Of a stretch of 64,000 bases of DNA, positions 30,328 to 41,109 are shown in pieces. The notes below the pieces were generated by a model. It ran no database searches and had not been told where the DNA came from. It was given only the letters and a program-made list of their open reading frames with translations. This stretch comes from Eukaryota sp. TZLM1-RC (taxonomy: Eukaryota > Metamonada: BaSk clade), in NCBI GenBank assembly GCA_040285825.1, contig JAUPSS010000008.1, positions 1,116,001 through 1,180,000 of the forward strand. The letters run 5' to 3'. Numbering within the stretch: the first letter of the stretch is position 1; each line of letters starts with the position of its first letter. Made by a program: the position numbers and the translations under genes.

Positions 30328-31254
30328 TAACCACATAAACTAGATTGGCACAGATCAACGCCGATAAGGGGCTTTTCAGGTAAAATTTCGACTGGATGTT
30401 TACGTCTTCGACGGGGCATTTTTTAAGTGCCCTTTAACTGTATTTCTCTGGTTTTTTGGACCTCAGGGTCACTTTTCATTTCTTTGTTTAATCTTCGTTT
30501 CTTTTTCGGTGGTTCATCCAGCTCATCTGTGTTTTCTGAGTCATTATTTTTATTTTGTGTTTTTACTTTGAAATGTTCATTAAATAAGTTCATTACCATC
30601 AATTTTCAATAAAATCTTTTTAAATCCACTTTTCAATCTTTTTCAGTTGATATTAAATTTTTGGTAAGGTTATTGTTAGAGTATTTGTTTTAGACATGTA
30701 TTTTTGATGAACTTTGTTTTGTAAGATGATCCTTCAATAAGTGGAAATTTTTTCAATGAGTGAAAGACATGTGAAGGAACCTCAACAATTTTAAAACCTT
30801 TATGAGAAGCTAAAGGTATCATTCTAAATTTCCTCCAGCAATGTATATGAGAAAAATGGTGAGTAAGTCTTGTGAAATTTTAAGATTAAAGAGAAAAAGC
30901 TCACCAATTTCCTTTGATGAAAAGGTGATTTTATCATTTGACGACAGTAGAGGAGCAGTGTTAGGAGATCTTTGACACAGATTCAAAATAAAATTACATG
31001 CATTTTATGAAAAGATTCTTACTCTTAAATTATTAAGATGGAAATTGATGTAGGGTTCGAAAAAGAATCAACAATTACTTCTTTGGGCTGCTCACCTTCT
31101 GTCATTACACTAGCTTCTAGAGGTGCTAAGGGTTCATCTGGTATAAGAGAGAAAAGATAATTGGCAAAGACATTCGTTTTATCCAGAGCTCTACAATGAG
31201 CACGAGTGAAGTTTTTTGTCCGGGATTGACAAATTTTAGGTAAACCTGTATTAA

Positions 31255-31385
31255 CAATAACGTTATTGTTGGTTTCCACTGCAGTGACCAAAGGAAAAGC
31301 TTTATCAAATTACAAATACTAAACTTAAACTATCGCCACGTCATCACACGTAATTTGATGTTATCCAACATCTAACAACATCAGA
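31255..31385. repeat. Possible solo LTR of another family inside Fanzor B
   Basis: Relative to copy A an extra ~125 bp is present, with TGTTGGTTTCC near its left end and ATCTAACA near its right end, giving LTR-like termini, plus CCACGTCATCACACG inside, which resembles the GATGACGTG word of the other LTRs. No clean target duplication was found. Confidence 0.35.
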
Positions 31386-31989
31386 TGCTGATTGACGAGC
31401 CAGACAAGCAAGGTAAGGAGAAGTCCTTTTCTGTTAATAAAATTGCATCTCTGTGACTGCAGCCAATCATTGAGGAAAATATTGAATATATTTCTACAGT
31501 AAATTAGAAAATTTTCCAATGTAGAAACAAGAGACATGTCCTGTAGACATTCTGGAAAAAATCCAAAAGATATGTAGTAATTGGCATTGTTGTTTGGAAA
31601 TGGATAAGGTTTGGAGCAAAACCAGTGGTGATGACTGTCAAATAAACATACCATACATCTTGTTCCACCAAAGCTGTAGATGCCAACGGAAAATTCAGAA
31701 GAAAAGATTGAAGCAATAAAGAAGCTTCATGACAAATCTCAGTGACCAAAGGAAGGTCGGCCCGAATTTGTTTCTCTGCTGCAGGGGTCAGCAGCGAGTT
31801 AAGTGCACAAGACCGAGTGAATACATGTGACACAGAAGGATGTCTGACATGTAGTGGAAATAAACAGCTCATCTATCAAATTTTACACTTGTCGCCCCAT
31901 TCTCGACTTCTGATTGCCTGTTGTGGGAGGTTTTTAACCCTTAACTTGGTTTTGGGAGGTTTTCACTATTCCCCCACTTTTTTTTCATA

Positions 31990-32636
31990 AAATAGGTTTG
32001 AATTTCCTTCATCTACCTTCTTTTCCAAGCTCTACGACTCTTTTTAAGTGTTTTTTACTCAACTTTGATTCATTTTTACCTTTTACCTGCAGTTGGTTTT
32101 CTTGAAACAATTGTTGGACTTGTCCTAAACCCCACCACTCTCTTCCTGTATGTCCATTCCTCTCCATCGTCAGCTCCTTCACAATCCATCTTTTTCTCCT
32201 TTCAAAGGTTTCAATGGTTAATGATCATAATATTTGGGCACTGTTTCAACTTTTCTGAACTTCTTGGTTTGAAGCTCAAGTTTTCATTATGATTATGATG
32301 AATTATGATCGGGAGTTCTTCGTTGAGTTTCTTTTGTGTACCCGATGGTTCTATTTGTACCTCATGTCAACAAACAAAACAGCTAATGTAGATATCATGT
32401 TGTTCTGCTCATTTACGTGTACATTTTTAGTACTCAAAAAATGAATAAACATTTTATTCTATCCAAAAAATCTGATACAAACTCCTCGAACGGACATCTA
32501 TAAGGTCATGCTTCATAGTGGATATGATGACTGTCTTTACACTTAAGCAAGTCGGATGAGACCATTTTATCAAAGTAGGCCGAATCGTTGACTAATCTTC
32601 GTAGAAGAAATGTTGCAGCTAGCGAGATATAATTAA
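31990..32636. other. Intergenic stretch between Fanzor B and Ty3-C
   Basis: Pyrimidine-rich and AT-rich; frames present are short and unsupported. Confidence 0.4.
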
Positions 32637-32640
32637 GTGT

Positions 32641-32787
32641 TGGTGGTCTTGGCTCGTTAGTGTCAGACATACAGAGTAAATGTAATGAAATTTATCACGA
32701 AAAGGAATTGTATTCTTTCTTCTTATACTATTAGGCGGATACTAAATAAACTTAACTATTAGCTATAAATACTATTCAAGACTAACA
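32641..32787 (-). repeat. Ty3-C 3' LTR
   Basis: 147 bp. The pol frame enters it after the purine tract (GAGAAAAAGGCAG) and stops at TAA about 29 bp inside. The gag-start codons are also present here with coding potential preserved (MSDTNEPRPP). Confidence 0.9.
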
Positions 32788-33244
32788 CTGCCTTTTTCTC
32801 TTTCGAGGGAGGAGCCCTGGAAGCTCTAGTCACAGGAGGTGAGGTACTAATATTGGAACGCTTCTTGTGAGGAGCGGGTTTAGTACGGTTACATGCTTTC
32901 GAAGTCTTGAGGAAGTCTTTATACGTGGCCGTATTTTGGACTGTAGAAATGTGTTCAGTGGTGATTTGTTTTCCCGGCCATTGCACTTGGCAAAAGTCAC
33001 CGTCTTGACTGAGCACCTTTTCTATGATGTGTACTTCGACATCACCTGCAGCAACCCATGAGTGGAACTCATCGTTGGCAGGAAGGCTGGAGTGCCAGGG
33101 TGCTAGATGTTTGACGCTAGCTTGGACGATCGTACCGGTGCAGAGGTACTTAATATTCACAGACGAATCAAATAGAATTTCGGTTATTAGGAAGGGTCGT
33201 AAATAATCTCCATGAAGCTTAGCGGAAGAGCCAGAAGCCTTCAA
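32759..33244 (-). pseudogene. Ty3-C integrase C-terminus with chromodomain-like segment
   Basis: Starts with the GDYLRPFLITEIL segment and has AGDVEVHIIEKVLSQDGD followed by CQVQWPGKQITTEHIST and a YKDFLK helix: the pattern hydrophobic-IEKVL, a W-containing strand and a terminal helix is that of a divergent chromodomain. Ends in a basic stretch (HKKRSN) and an LTR-encoded tail. Chromodomains steer chromoviruses to marked chromatin. Confidence 0.65.
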
Positions 33245-33280
33245 TACCTATTGACTAACTTCAAAAGGGTTTGGAGTCGT

Positions 33281-34422
33281 CTATCTTGTCAGCTTGAAAG
33301 CTTTGGAAGCTTGATGGTGTGCTGCCTTTTCCTGTTTTTCTTTCAACCTTCGAAATTTAGATTCAATTTCTTGAATAAAGGATGACTCAGACGTCGAGCT
33401 TCCAATGATTTCCAGAATTTTACCAGGGTCTGATCTAGGAGACACATCTGAGCCAAAGATCACTTGGTATGGAGTGTGGTTTGTTGTTGAACTCTTGGAA
33501 GAGTTGATTAATAATTGCACATAAGGCAAATATTCAGACCACACGTCGTAGGCGTTGAAGTCTACGAGCAATTTTCGTAGGTTTTGCAGAATGTCTCTGT
33601 GTTGGCGCTCTACCAAGCCGTTGGACTGAGAAACTTGGGAATTGACTTTGACACCTCTATGCCCGAAAATTTGCTTAGTTCGTCAAAGACAGCCTTGGAA
33701 AATTCGGGTCCATTATCGCTGTGAATTTGACATGACATACCAAAGATGGCACAGACTTTCCAGATTAATGCATATGCAGTAAGATTGGCATTTTTCAAAG
33801 GCACGATGATCGTAAATCTAGAGAAGCTGTCAATAAATACTAGGATGTATTGGTAGCCTTCTTGATCTGCTGGAGGTGGACCAATAACGTCGGCGTTGAC
33901 GCGAGCAAAAGCTCTGTCAGCCCTCAATGAACCGGTTGGGGGGAACATGCACTTCGGGAACTGGCTTTGTTTTTTTGACAGGAGGGGTATTCTTATGACG
34001 TAATTATTCATGTCAATGAGCATGTTTGGCCACCGATAATCACTCCTTCTGAGCTTGTTTAGACTTTCAGCTTTGCTTGGATGGCCTCCTTACAGAAGTC
34101 TGTGCAACAAGTTAAAGGTGTCCTTAATGAGTGATTTGGGAATCACGATCTTGTTGTTGTGAGTCATATATAAATCAAGATGATTATTGAGCACACATTT
34201 GTTAAAAGAGGGGTCTTTGGAAGCTATAGCAAGCTTCTTTTCGGTCCTTATCCTACAGAGCCATGGCTCGAAAATAGGGAGGTCGTTGGAACATCGTTCT
34301 TTGATGACCATGATACGTTCAAAGTTGTTTAAGTCTTCGATGTAGTATTTTTCATTTTCTGTTCCTTCAATTTTATCAATGTAAAATATTGGATGAAAAT
34401 TTGAAGACATTTGATGGGACAA
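33281..34422 (-). pseudogene. Ty3-C integrase
   Basis: Two main frames: 33610-34023 with NADVIGPP (D), HSDNGPEF (D), and 33281-33616 with VERQHRD (E), separated by a frameshift near 33612; the zinc-binding part is degraded (the CxxC pair is not visible). 34090-34422 holds the linker from RNase H (IPKSLIKDTFNLLHRLL). The catalytic triad survives in pieces. Confidence 0.8.
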
Positions 34423-34442
34423 ATGATTGATCTCTTGATGGT

Positions 34443-34893
34443 CTATAGAACTATTATAGGAACTATTCGAGACAACATATCACCCCAGAAGTCATCTATT
34501 CCCTTGGTGTGCACCAAATCAAAGCATAATTCAGAGAATATGGGTAGCCATCTGGTTACAATTCTGTTCTTCTCAGGAGCCGTGAACATGTAGGTAAGGT
34601 TTTGATGGTCTGTGATAATGACCAGTTTCCTTCCTTTTAGGTAGTTTTCAAAACCACTTTGAGTCAACATGAGCAGGATGGTATAGAGTTTCTTTTTTGT
34701 TTGTCGGCCAGTTCTTTTGCGAGTTGGTTAACAAGCGGCTGAAGAAGGTGATGAGCCTACATTTCCTGTTGATCAGAGGAGTACCAGGGTCGATTTGTTC
34801 GATTTGTTCCCATATTACACCGCCTACAGCAATGTCAGATGCGTCGCAACTTATTAGAATTTGATTTTCCAGAGGAGTTAAGTTGAGCGGCAT
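34443..34893 (-). pseudogene. Ty3-C RNase H
   Basis: ISCDASDIAVGGVIWEQ in one frame and TDHQNLTYMF, DFWGDMLSR in another. A frameshift near 34665 splits the domain. Confidence 0.8.
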
Positions 34894-34899
34894 GCCTTC

Positions 34900-35960
34900 G
34901 CTATCAGTTGCTTGATCTTTTGAAGAAGCCCGTCGTGCGTGTCGGTCTATTGCAGGCGTTGCGCACGGGGTTTGGGTTAAACGTTGGCGTTGTTCCCGTC
35001 CTTTTTAGTCAATCTGATGATAGGAGCGATGAGCTCAGATACCTGAGGAAGCTATTCTCTAATGAAGTTGACTGATCCTACGAGGCTGCGGACGTCTGTG
35101 ATTGTCTTTGCTCTAGGTAGATTCAACAAAGATTCAACACGAGTGGGATCGATAGTCCGTTGTTTGTTTTAGAAAACACTGCCCAGTATCTTGATGGGGT
35201 GTCTGGAAGACAGGAAATGGCACTTTGGAAGTCCCAAGGAAACTCTTTTGCATCTGGCTTGATCAAGGACGCGTCGAAGGCGTTCGATGAATTCGTCAAA
35301 GGTTGAATCAATGATTATGATGTCATCTATGTAAGTGAAGACACCGTCTCCAGAGAAGATGTCAGCCATGACGTTTTGGAAAACGGCTGGAACATTCTTG
35401 AGGCCAAAAGCAGCTCATTTGAACATGATGCTTTTGCCAGGAATGCTCACGGCTGTTTTCTGCCAGTGCTTCTCAGCAATCTTGAGTTGCCAAAAGGCTT
35501 TGGGGAGGTCAAAGGTGCCAATGTAATTCGCTTGGGAAAGAAATAACAGCACATCGGAGATCGTTGGAAGGTTGGGCTCAACAGGAATGGTGTTGGCGTT
35601 GACTCCGTCCTTGCCACTATAATCACCAGTAAGACGGGGCTTACGGTGATCTGGGTAGACCAGTAGACAGACAGGGGAGCTGAACTCATGGTTCGATGGA
35701 ACAGCGAATCCTGAGTCTACGAGTTCGTCAAAAATTTGGTTAGCGACCTCTAGCTTGGCTGGATTCAGGGTCCTAGAGGGTCTTCTAACTCTGACGTCTT
35801 CATTAAAGAAGTTGATTTCCATGGGAGGGCAATCAATACCTTTAGCATGAGGCTTGAGGATAAATACGTCTTCGAACTCTTTCAACGTTTGAAGTAGAGA
35901 CTTCTTGAAATGGTCGTTGTCGAGGTTGATGGTACAACCAAATGAGTTGTTGTGTTCCAA
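34900..35960 (-). pseudogene. Ty3-C reverse transcriptase
   Basis: Residues YSGKDGVNANTIPVEPNLP and GTFDLPKAFWQLKIAE (first catalytic Asp) sit in 35415-35960; a stop near 35415 follows SIMFK; the YIDD box (VFTYIDDIIIIDST) is intact in 35169-35369. Thumb and connection follow with further breaks near 35000-35120. Confidence 0.85.
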
Positions 35961-36973
35961 CCAACGTGTGGAAACTTGACGACTTGTGAAGCTTGCGATA
36001 TTCGATGATCGAATTCGGCTTCAGGTAATAGTAATGTGCGACAGGCGTCGTCCATTCTAATATAAATGCCCTTGTTGTTCATCAGCCCAAGGTGACTCAA
36101 CAAGTCAGCACCAATGAGAATGGTCTCATGCCCAGGAACGATGCTGAACTTGTGTTTCACGTGTATAATCTGGGTAACACTGCCTAGTCTAATGCTAAGG
36201 GTTTCAAAAACAGTACCAAGAGACTGTGAGGTAGTTCCATCAGCAAGCTTGTAGGATATGGTTTCGTTGGAACGTGCCATGTTACAATTACTGATGACGT
36301 CTTCTGTGACTACTGAGCATGTTGCACCAAAGTCGATGATGCCTTTAACTTCGACATTGTTGATCAAAAAGTTTAATTGAAGGCAGTTGTGATTCATAAA
36401 TTGTACTATAAAAATTGTATCAGAATCATGTCCAGTTAAGTCGGCTTGTTCTGAGAAGAAGTTAGCCTGACTGTTGGGTATCTTGGTAGGTTCCAAGTTG
36501 GCGAGTGGATTGATTAGGGAATCTTTCCATGCTGAGCTTTCTGTGTGTGGTTGTGTTGTTGTTGTAGGGGGTATGGTTTCTAAAGTACATAAATAGTGAC
36601 GTGAACGTTTATTATAGGATGAAGAGCCTCTGCCTCTGCCGCGAGTACCTCTTCTGCTACGGAAACCAGAACCTCTAGAACCTCTGCCTCGAGGTTGTTG
36701 TTGAGCTTGCTCTCTCCACTTCTTGCTTCTTTGGCAGTCTTTGCTAGGGCAACTTTCAGTCGGATGACCCTTTTGTTTACAGAAGTTGCATTGGACATCA
36801 GCGGCCTGGGAAGACGATTGTGGTAGACTTCCTCCTCTCTTACTTTGTTGAGGGCGTTTACCTGGGCTAGAACATCGTGGTCTGGGAATGTCAAATGGGG
36901 AAGGAACGACCGTAGGAGGTCTGCGAGAGGCCTGCTGATCAGTAATTTGGTTCTGATAGGTAAAAATTGACAT
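35961..36973 (-). pseudogene. Ty3-C zinc knuckle and aspartic protease
   Basis: CNFCKQKGHPTESC is a CCHC knuckle, followed by an Arg/Gly-rich segment (GRGSRGSGFRSRRG). The protease active site reads IIDFGATCSVVTED: Phe stands where Ser or Thr normally follows the catalytic Asp (D-S/T-G). The frame overlaps the RT frame by a shift near 35880-35960. Confidence 0.85.
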
Positions 36974-39668
36974 GGTTCAGCTGTTCCATGAACGATCTGG
37001 CGTTACAAAAATTCTCGTATTCAATATAGAGAACACTGAAGAATTTGCCGAGGGTATGTCCATCGTATGAGTAATCAAGAGGAGAGGACCAGATTCCGAG
37101 GAGTCTGTCTCTGATAGGAACAATCCCAATGCTTTCTAGGACATGAGTAGCAACTGCCCAGTCTGGAAGTCTGTCCGCTGGGGAAGAGGAGCTTATGGAG
37201 AATGTTCTCAATTGTTGAGAGATGCTCCTAAACTCTTGAATGGCAGTGGAGCGAGTCAGAACTCTGCCGATGTTCACCATAAAACCAATCCACCTATTAC
37301 CGTAATCTCTTTCAGTCCAGTCCATGTTTGTTGAGGGGAGGGCTCGATTTGCCTCATCCAGTCTGCTGAATTGGGTTCTTCTCAAAATTTGAGTCAAGAT
37401 GATGCGTTCGTCTCTAGGTGTGGGAACCGTAGAAAATGAGATAACCAGGTGGTAACCTTGGTATTTTAAGGCATTTAACACCTCCGGGGTGACACATTCA
37501 GCGAAACCTCTGGGGGTTGATCCTCATTGCTTGACGGAACAAGTCCCATTCATGAACTGGTTTTCCAGTAATATTGCCAAAATACTCATCGGTCGATGGT
37601 TGAGAACCTTCTCTAGCATGTTCAAGTTCTTCACGAAGTCTGGCAACTTCATTAGCTAGAGCTATCTGAGCTGGATCCTCAACATTGCCTCTGATTTCTC
37701 TTAAAACTCAATCGGTACGACTCCAGAGAATGAATTTGTTGACAAACTTAAGAAGTTTATCAGCAGCTCATCAGTTTATCATCACTTCGCAGTGATGACC
37801 TCGTCGTCGGCTTGATCCATGGCAGATTGATTAGAAGTATTCATAGAAGGAATTTCATCAGTTTCCATAGGAGGTTGTGATGATTCAATGGGTTCTGTGG
37901 AAGTCTCCATAGGTTGGTTAACGTAAGATGCAGCTTCTCTTTGGTGAGGTTCAGGAGAAGGTTCAGTTTCTTCAATCTGGGCTAAAACCTGATGTGAATA
38001 GATCGCTGGTCGAACCAAGCGTGTCTTTTCAATGCAACTTTTTACCATAACCCATTTTAACATCCTGGATTCTATGCATCTAGGGAAGACAGTGACGAGC
38101 TGGAGAGCTCCTTGAAGATTTCCAGATCTTGTGTGGTCAGGACCATAGTATGATGCAATGTAATCTGGACGTCCACCATACAGAAAGAGTTTTTCTCCGT
38201 ACGTGGTTTCAGTGAACCACCACCTTGTTCTATAATCTCTATCGATAAGGATATCGAGAAATGCATTGTACCCAGGGCTGAACCTACGGTAGGGACAAGG
38301 GTTATAGACGTTTATGAAGAGGATATCTTCGTCTCCAGCAAAGCGTCTGAACACTCCCTCTCGTGTTGTTTTCATGAACCGTACTCCGGGTCTAGGGTCA
38401 TGAGTAGGTTCAGGGTCATTTATAGATGATTCTGGAGTGATCCTTTCATCGGCGAGATATGGACCAATTCTGGGAGTGATCCATAATCCTAAGTCGTTCT
38501 TGACTTTAGGACCGCAGAAAGGAGGAATCATCTCCGTGGAAGGGATGGCTTCTGGGTCCTCCGAAATGACCTGTGGATCCCTATATCGTGCGTAAAGATT
38601 GCGCTGACGGAAAGCACCATGGTGTACACTAGAACTAGCGTGGGAGCTAGATTGGAGGGGTGTGAGTTGAGCAGGTGTAAAGAATGTTCCTCTTCTAGCT
38701 TGAATCATCCTATCAAGTCATTCCCTGTGTCTCCAGTTGCGTTCCTCTTGAAGATGACGCTCTAAATATTGTTTAGAGACCTCACCAGTGACTCTGTCAA
38801 ATTCAGATGAAGGTGCAGCGGGAGAAACCTGAGGTTAAGTTTCAGAGCAGAATTCCTTGGAAGGTTCCTCATAATCAACGAGGTCTGAAAAGATTTGCTC
38901 GTACCTTTTCTTTGCTCTTCAGAAAGATACGCAGGAAGGTTCGAAGCACTAACAGTGGAATCATTAGCCTGGGGAGGGGAAAGCAGGTTGTTAACTCCAC
39001 GTACTGCTGTTGAAGTGAGAATAGATCCTGAAACTGGGACAACAGGATTTTGACTTGAACTTCTTACAGTTGGAACTGAAGGAAGTTGGTGAGAGGGTGA
39101 AACCTCAGATTCAGAGTAAGGAGATGAAGTTGGAACTTCAGAGTCCTTTTGAGAAGAAGAAGGTTGAACTCCAGTCCCTTCTTTAATAGCATGGAGAGGT
39201 TGAACTGACTCTATGCTTTGGATAGAAGATGAAGGTGGTACTTCAAAGCTTCTAAAATTGTGGGGAGAAGGTGGGACTTCAGATTCCCTAAATGAAGAAG
39301 GGTGAGTAGCTTCGGAATCCTCAACATCCTCATCGTCATGGGAGACTAACGAGGGACTTCTTACTTCCGAAGGAACAGAATCCTTGGGAGGGTTATCTCC
39401 TCTCGAAGAAGCAGAATCCTTGGGAGAGATGTCTCCTTCCTTCCATAGGAGCGGAATCCTCTGGAGAAGAGTTATCTTCCTTTGGGGTAGAACCCTCGGG
39501 AGGAGAGTTTTCAGGAAGCGCAGGAGCTTCTACTGAAGGAGGGAGCACGGGAGCTTGGTTTGCGGCTAGATGAGAAGAAGAGGGACCAGTCTCTTTTTCT
39601 GGGATCCGGCGTTGAGCCGTTGACGACTCAATACGTATTGATGGTCTTGGCTGGTTAGTGTCAGACAT
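36939..39668 (-). pseudogene. Ty3-C gag and long 5' region, starting inside the LTR
   Basis: ATG at 39668 encodes MSDTNQPRPS from the last 30 bp of the 5' LTR and runs on (IRIESSTAQRR). The following ~900 bp is Ser/Pro/Glu-rich with imperfect SEVPPSS-like repeats, broken by shifts. 37782-38708 is a clean 308-codon stretch with an aromatic-rich globular core (FINVYNPCPYRRFSPGYNAF; YGGRPDYIASYYGPDHT) that I do not recognise. 36939-37481 is helical capsid-like sequence. Usual Ty3 gag is much shorter, so this element has an enlarged N-terminal region. Confidence 0.7.
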
Positions 39669-39785
39669 ATAGGGTAAATGTAAAGAAATTTATTATGAAG
39701 AGGAATTGTATTCTTTCTTCTTATACTATTAGGCGGATACTAAATGAACTAAACTATTAGCTATAAATACTATTCAAGACTAACA
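39639..39785 (-). repeat. Ty3-C 5' LTR
   Basis: 147 bp, TGTTAGTC...CCATCA in element orientation, about nine differences from the 3' LTR. It holds the gag ATG 30 bp from its end. Confidence 0.9.
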
Positions 39786-39892
39786 GTGTGACACAAAGTG
39801 GTACAAATTGAAAAATGTTAGCAAAAGTAGATACTTCTAATAGTTAATGGAATGAGAGCAGCATCTAATTGAGACATCTGATTGAATCAGAT

Positions 39893-39963
39893 ACACAAAA
39901 AAGGGATTAGGTCGGGAAGGGAAAAGAAAAGGGATTAGTATTCAACCTAAAATTTAACTACAG
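39893..39963 (+). promoter_or_regulatory. GGGATTAG / TTCAACC upstream motif, instance 2
   Basis: CACAAAAAAGGGATTAG, a G/A-rich run, then TATTCAACCTAAAATTTAAC and CTACAG, ending 40 nt before the ATG of the CSN6-like gene. Independent of the segmental duplication that carries instances 1 and 3. Confidence 0.5.
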
Positions 39964-40002
39964 TAATAAAGGTCTTTTTGTACAAAAAAGAGTTAAGTTG
40001 AC

Positions 40003-40920
40003 ATGAGCATTGTAGCACCACTTGCGGTGCTTAACATCACTGACCATCTTACCAGAAATGCTGCATCTTCACTACCATCCTCTTTGCCTCATAGAGCCCG
40101 AGGTTTTCTTCTTGGCAAGTTTGAAGGAAATATTGTTTCAATAGTCACTGCATTTCCTTCATTGACAGTTCAAACTGATGATGGCTCTGTGATATTTGAT
40201 CCCGAATTCGCCCAAGCTCGATTCGATCAATACACTGCAGTGTTTAAAACTCTTTACATTGTTGGGACATATACTTTTGGATATGATCTTCTTGATCTGG
40301 AGGAGGAGTCAATTAAATGCAGAAACATATTAAACACTCTATCTCAAAACAATGCTGATATTCTACCAAACCAAGCAACCCTTTTGACAATTAGTACAAC
40401 CACTGATCGAAGCAGAAAGGGGTCCTCCCTTATCAATCTGTATGATGTTTCTGTCAGTCCTCCAACAGAACTTACACTATCAATACATTCATCAGAACCT
40501 GAAAGAGTCTGTCTGGAGAATCTACATAAAGGAACTGATGAATCCTTCAAGTCCTCATTGGAGAGCTTTGAAAAGAGAATCAGTCCACTTTCTGATTCTG
40601 TAAATATTTTACAAGATCAACTAACAACATTAGCGGACTATTTAACCAAGGTCAGCAAAGGAGAAGCACCTTACAACTCGGATCTTTTGAAATTAATCAA
40701 TGCAATTTACTCTTCCCTTCCACAAACTTCTGAAGGGCTTGTTTTCAGTGACAATAGCAATGGATTAGATGTGCTTTCCACGTCAACTGCTTTCTTAATG
40801 ACAGCTGCGAACAAAGCTTTAGACATTACCAAATCAATAGATGTTTTACCAAGGATGAGGGAAAGTGAAGGACATTTAAGTAGAATGAGGGATGTTTATA
40901 GGGGTGAATTTCGGTTGTAA
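40003..40920 (+). CDS. CSN6-like MPN-domain protein (COP9 signalosome subunit 6; eIF3f is the alternative)
   Basis: ATG at 40003, 305 residues, single exon. The start APLAVLNITDHLTRN matches the CSN6 signature HPLVxLNIxDHxxR, followed by GFLLGKFEGNIVSIVTAFPSL and a FDQYTAVFKTLYIVGTYTFG segment that corresponds to QFKQVFKxLxxLGWYxTG. The JAMM metal motif (HxH...D) is absent, as expected of MPN-minus subunits that scaffold the deneddylase in the COP9 signalosome. The C-terminal ~110 residues are helical. Length fits CSN6 (about 320). Upstream motif at 39893-39963. Confidence 0.75.
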   Translation: MSIVAPLAVLNITDHLTRNAASSLPSSLPHRARGFLLGKFEGNIVSIVTAFPSLTVQTDDGSVIFDPEFAQARFDQYTAVFKTLYIVGTYTFGYDLLDLEEESIKCRNILNTLSQNNADILPNQATLLTISTTTDRSRKGSSLINLYDVSVSPPTELTLSIHSSEPERVCLENLHKGTDESFKSSLESFEKRISPLSDSVNILQDQLTTLADYLTKVSKGEAPYNSDLLKLINAIYSSLPQTSEGLVFSDNSNGLDVLSTSTAFLMTAANKALDITKSIDVLPRMRESEGHLSRMRDVYRGEFRL

Positions 40921-41109
40921 CTTAGTACAAAATACAATATTTTTGATACATGTTCAGTTCTTGATATAAAAACTATAGAGAAACTCCGAATTAACCATAT
41001 GCTGCTAAGTTTTGACATTGAGTTCCATGGAAATGACCTGAAATAAATATCCAGCGATTGATATCAATATCACTATATCAAGATAGTAAGACAAGAACAT
41101 TTATGTAAT
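40921..41109. other. Short intergenic region
   Basis: Between the CSN6-like gene and a LINE2 remnant; nothing further seen. Confidence 0.4.

Larger units (their letters stand above)
28973..31875 (-). pseudogene. Fanzor copy B, truncated and interrupted by an LTR element
   Basis: Minus-strand similarity to copies A and C runs from the start (31850, ATG shared with C) to 28973, where it stops before the zinc finger and RuvC-III; so the catalytic C-terminus is missing. Within it lie a 1,098-bp gag-only LTR element (29230-30327), which sits beside the RuvC-I codons in the segment that is ...LCGYFLNDNQ... in the other copies, and a ~125-bp insert near 31255-31385. Additional frameshifts and substitutions throughout show this is the oldest copy. 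Confidence 0.8.
32641..39785 (-). mobile_element. Ty3-C: complete-length Ty3/gypsy retrotransposon, coding region decayed
   Basis: 147-bp LTRs at both ends with TG...CA termini and a perfect 4-bp target duplication GTGT (32637-32640 and 39786-39789); total 7,145 bp. Minus-strand order: gag starting inside the 5' LTR, a long 5' region, zinc knuckle, protease, RT, RNase H, integrase, chromodomain-like tail ending inside the 3' LTR. Several frameshifts and stops make it inactive. It lies just upstream of the CSN6-like gene (about 220 bp to its ATG). Confidence 0.92.

Noticed and set aside
32065-32292. 75-codon plus frame between Fanzor B and Ty3-C
   Set aside because: Short, Phe/Ser-rich frame in pyrimidine-rich DNA; no homologue, no upstream motif.
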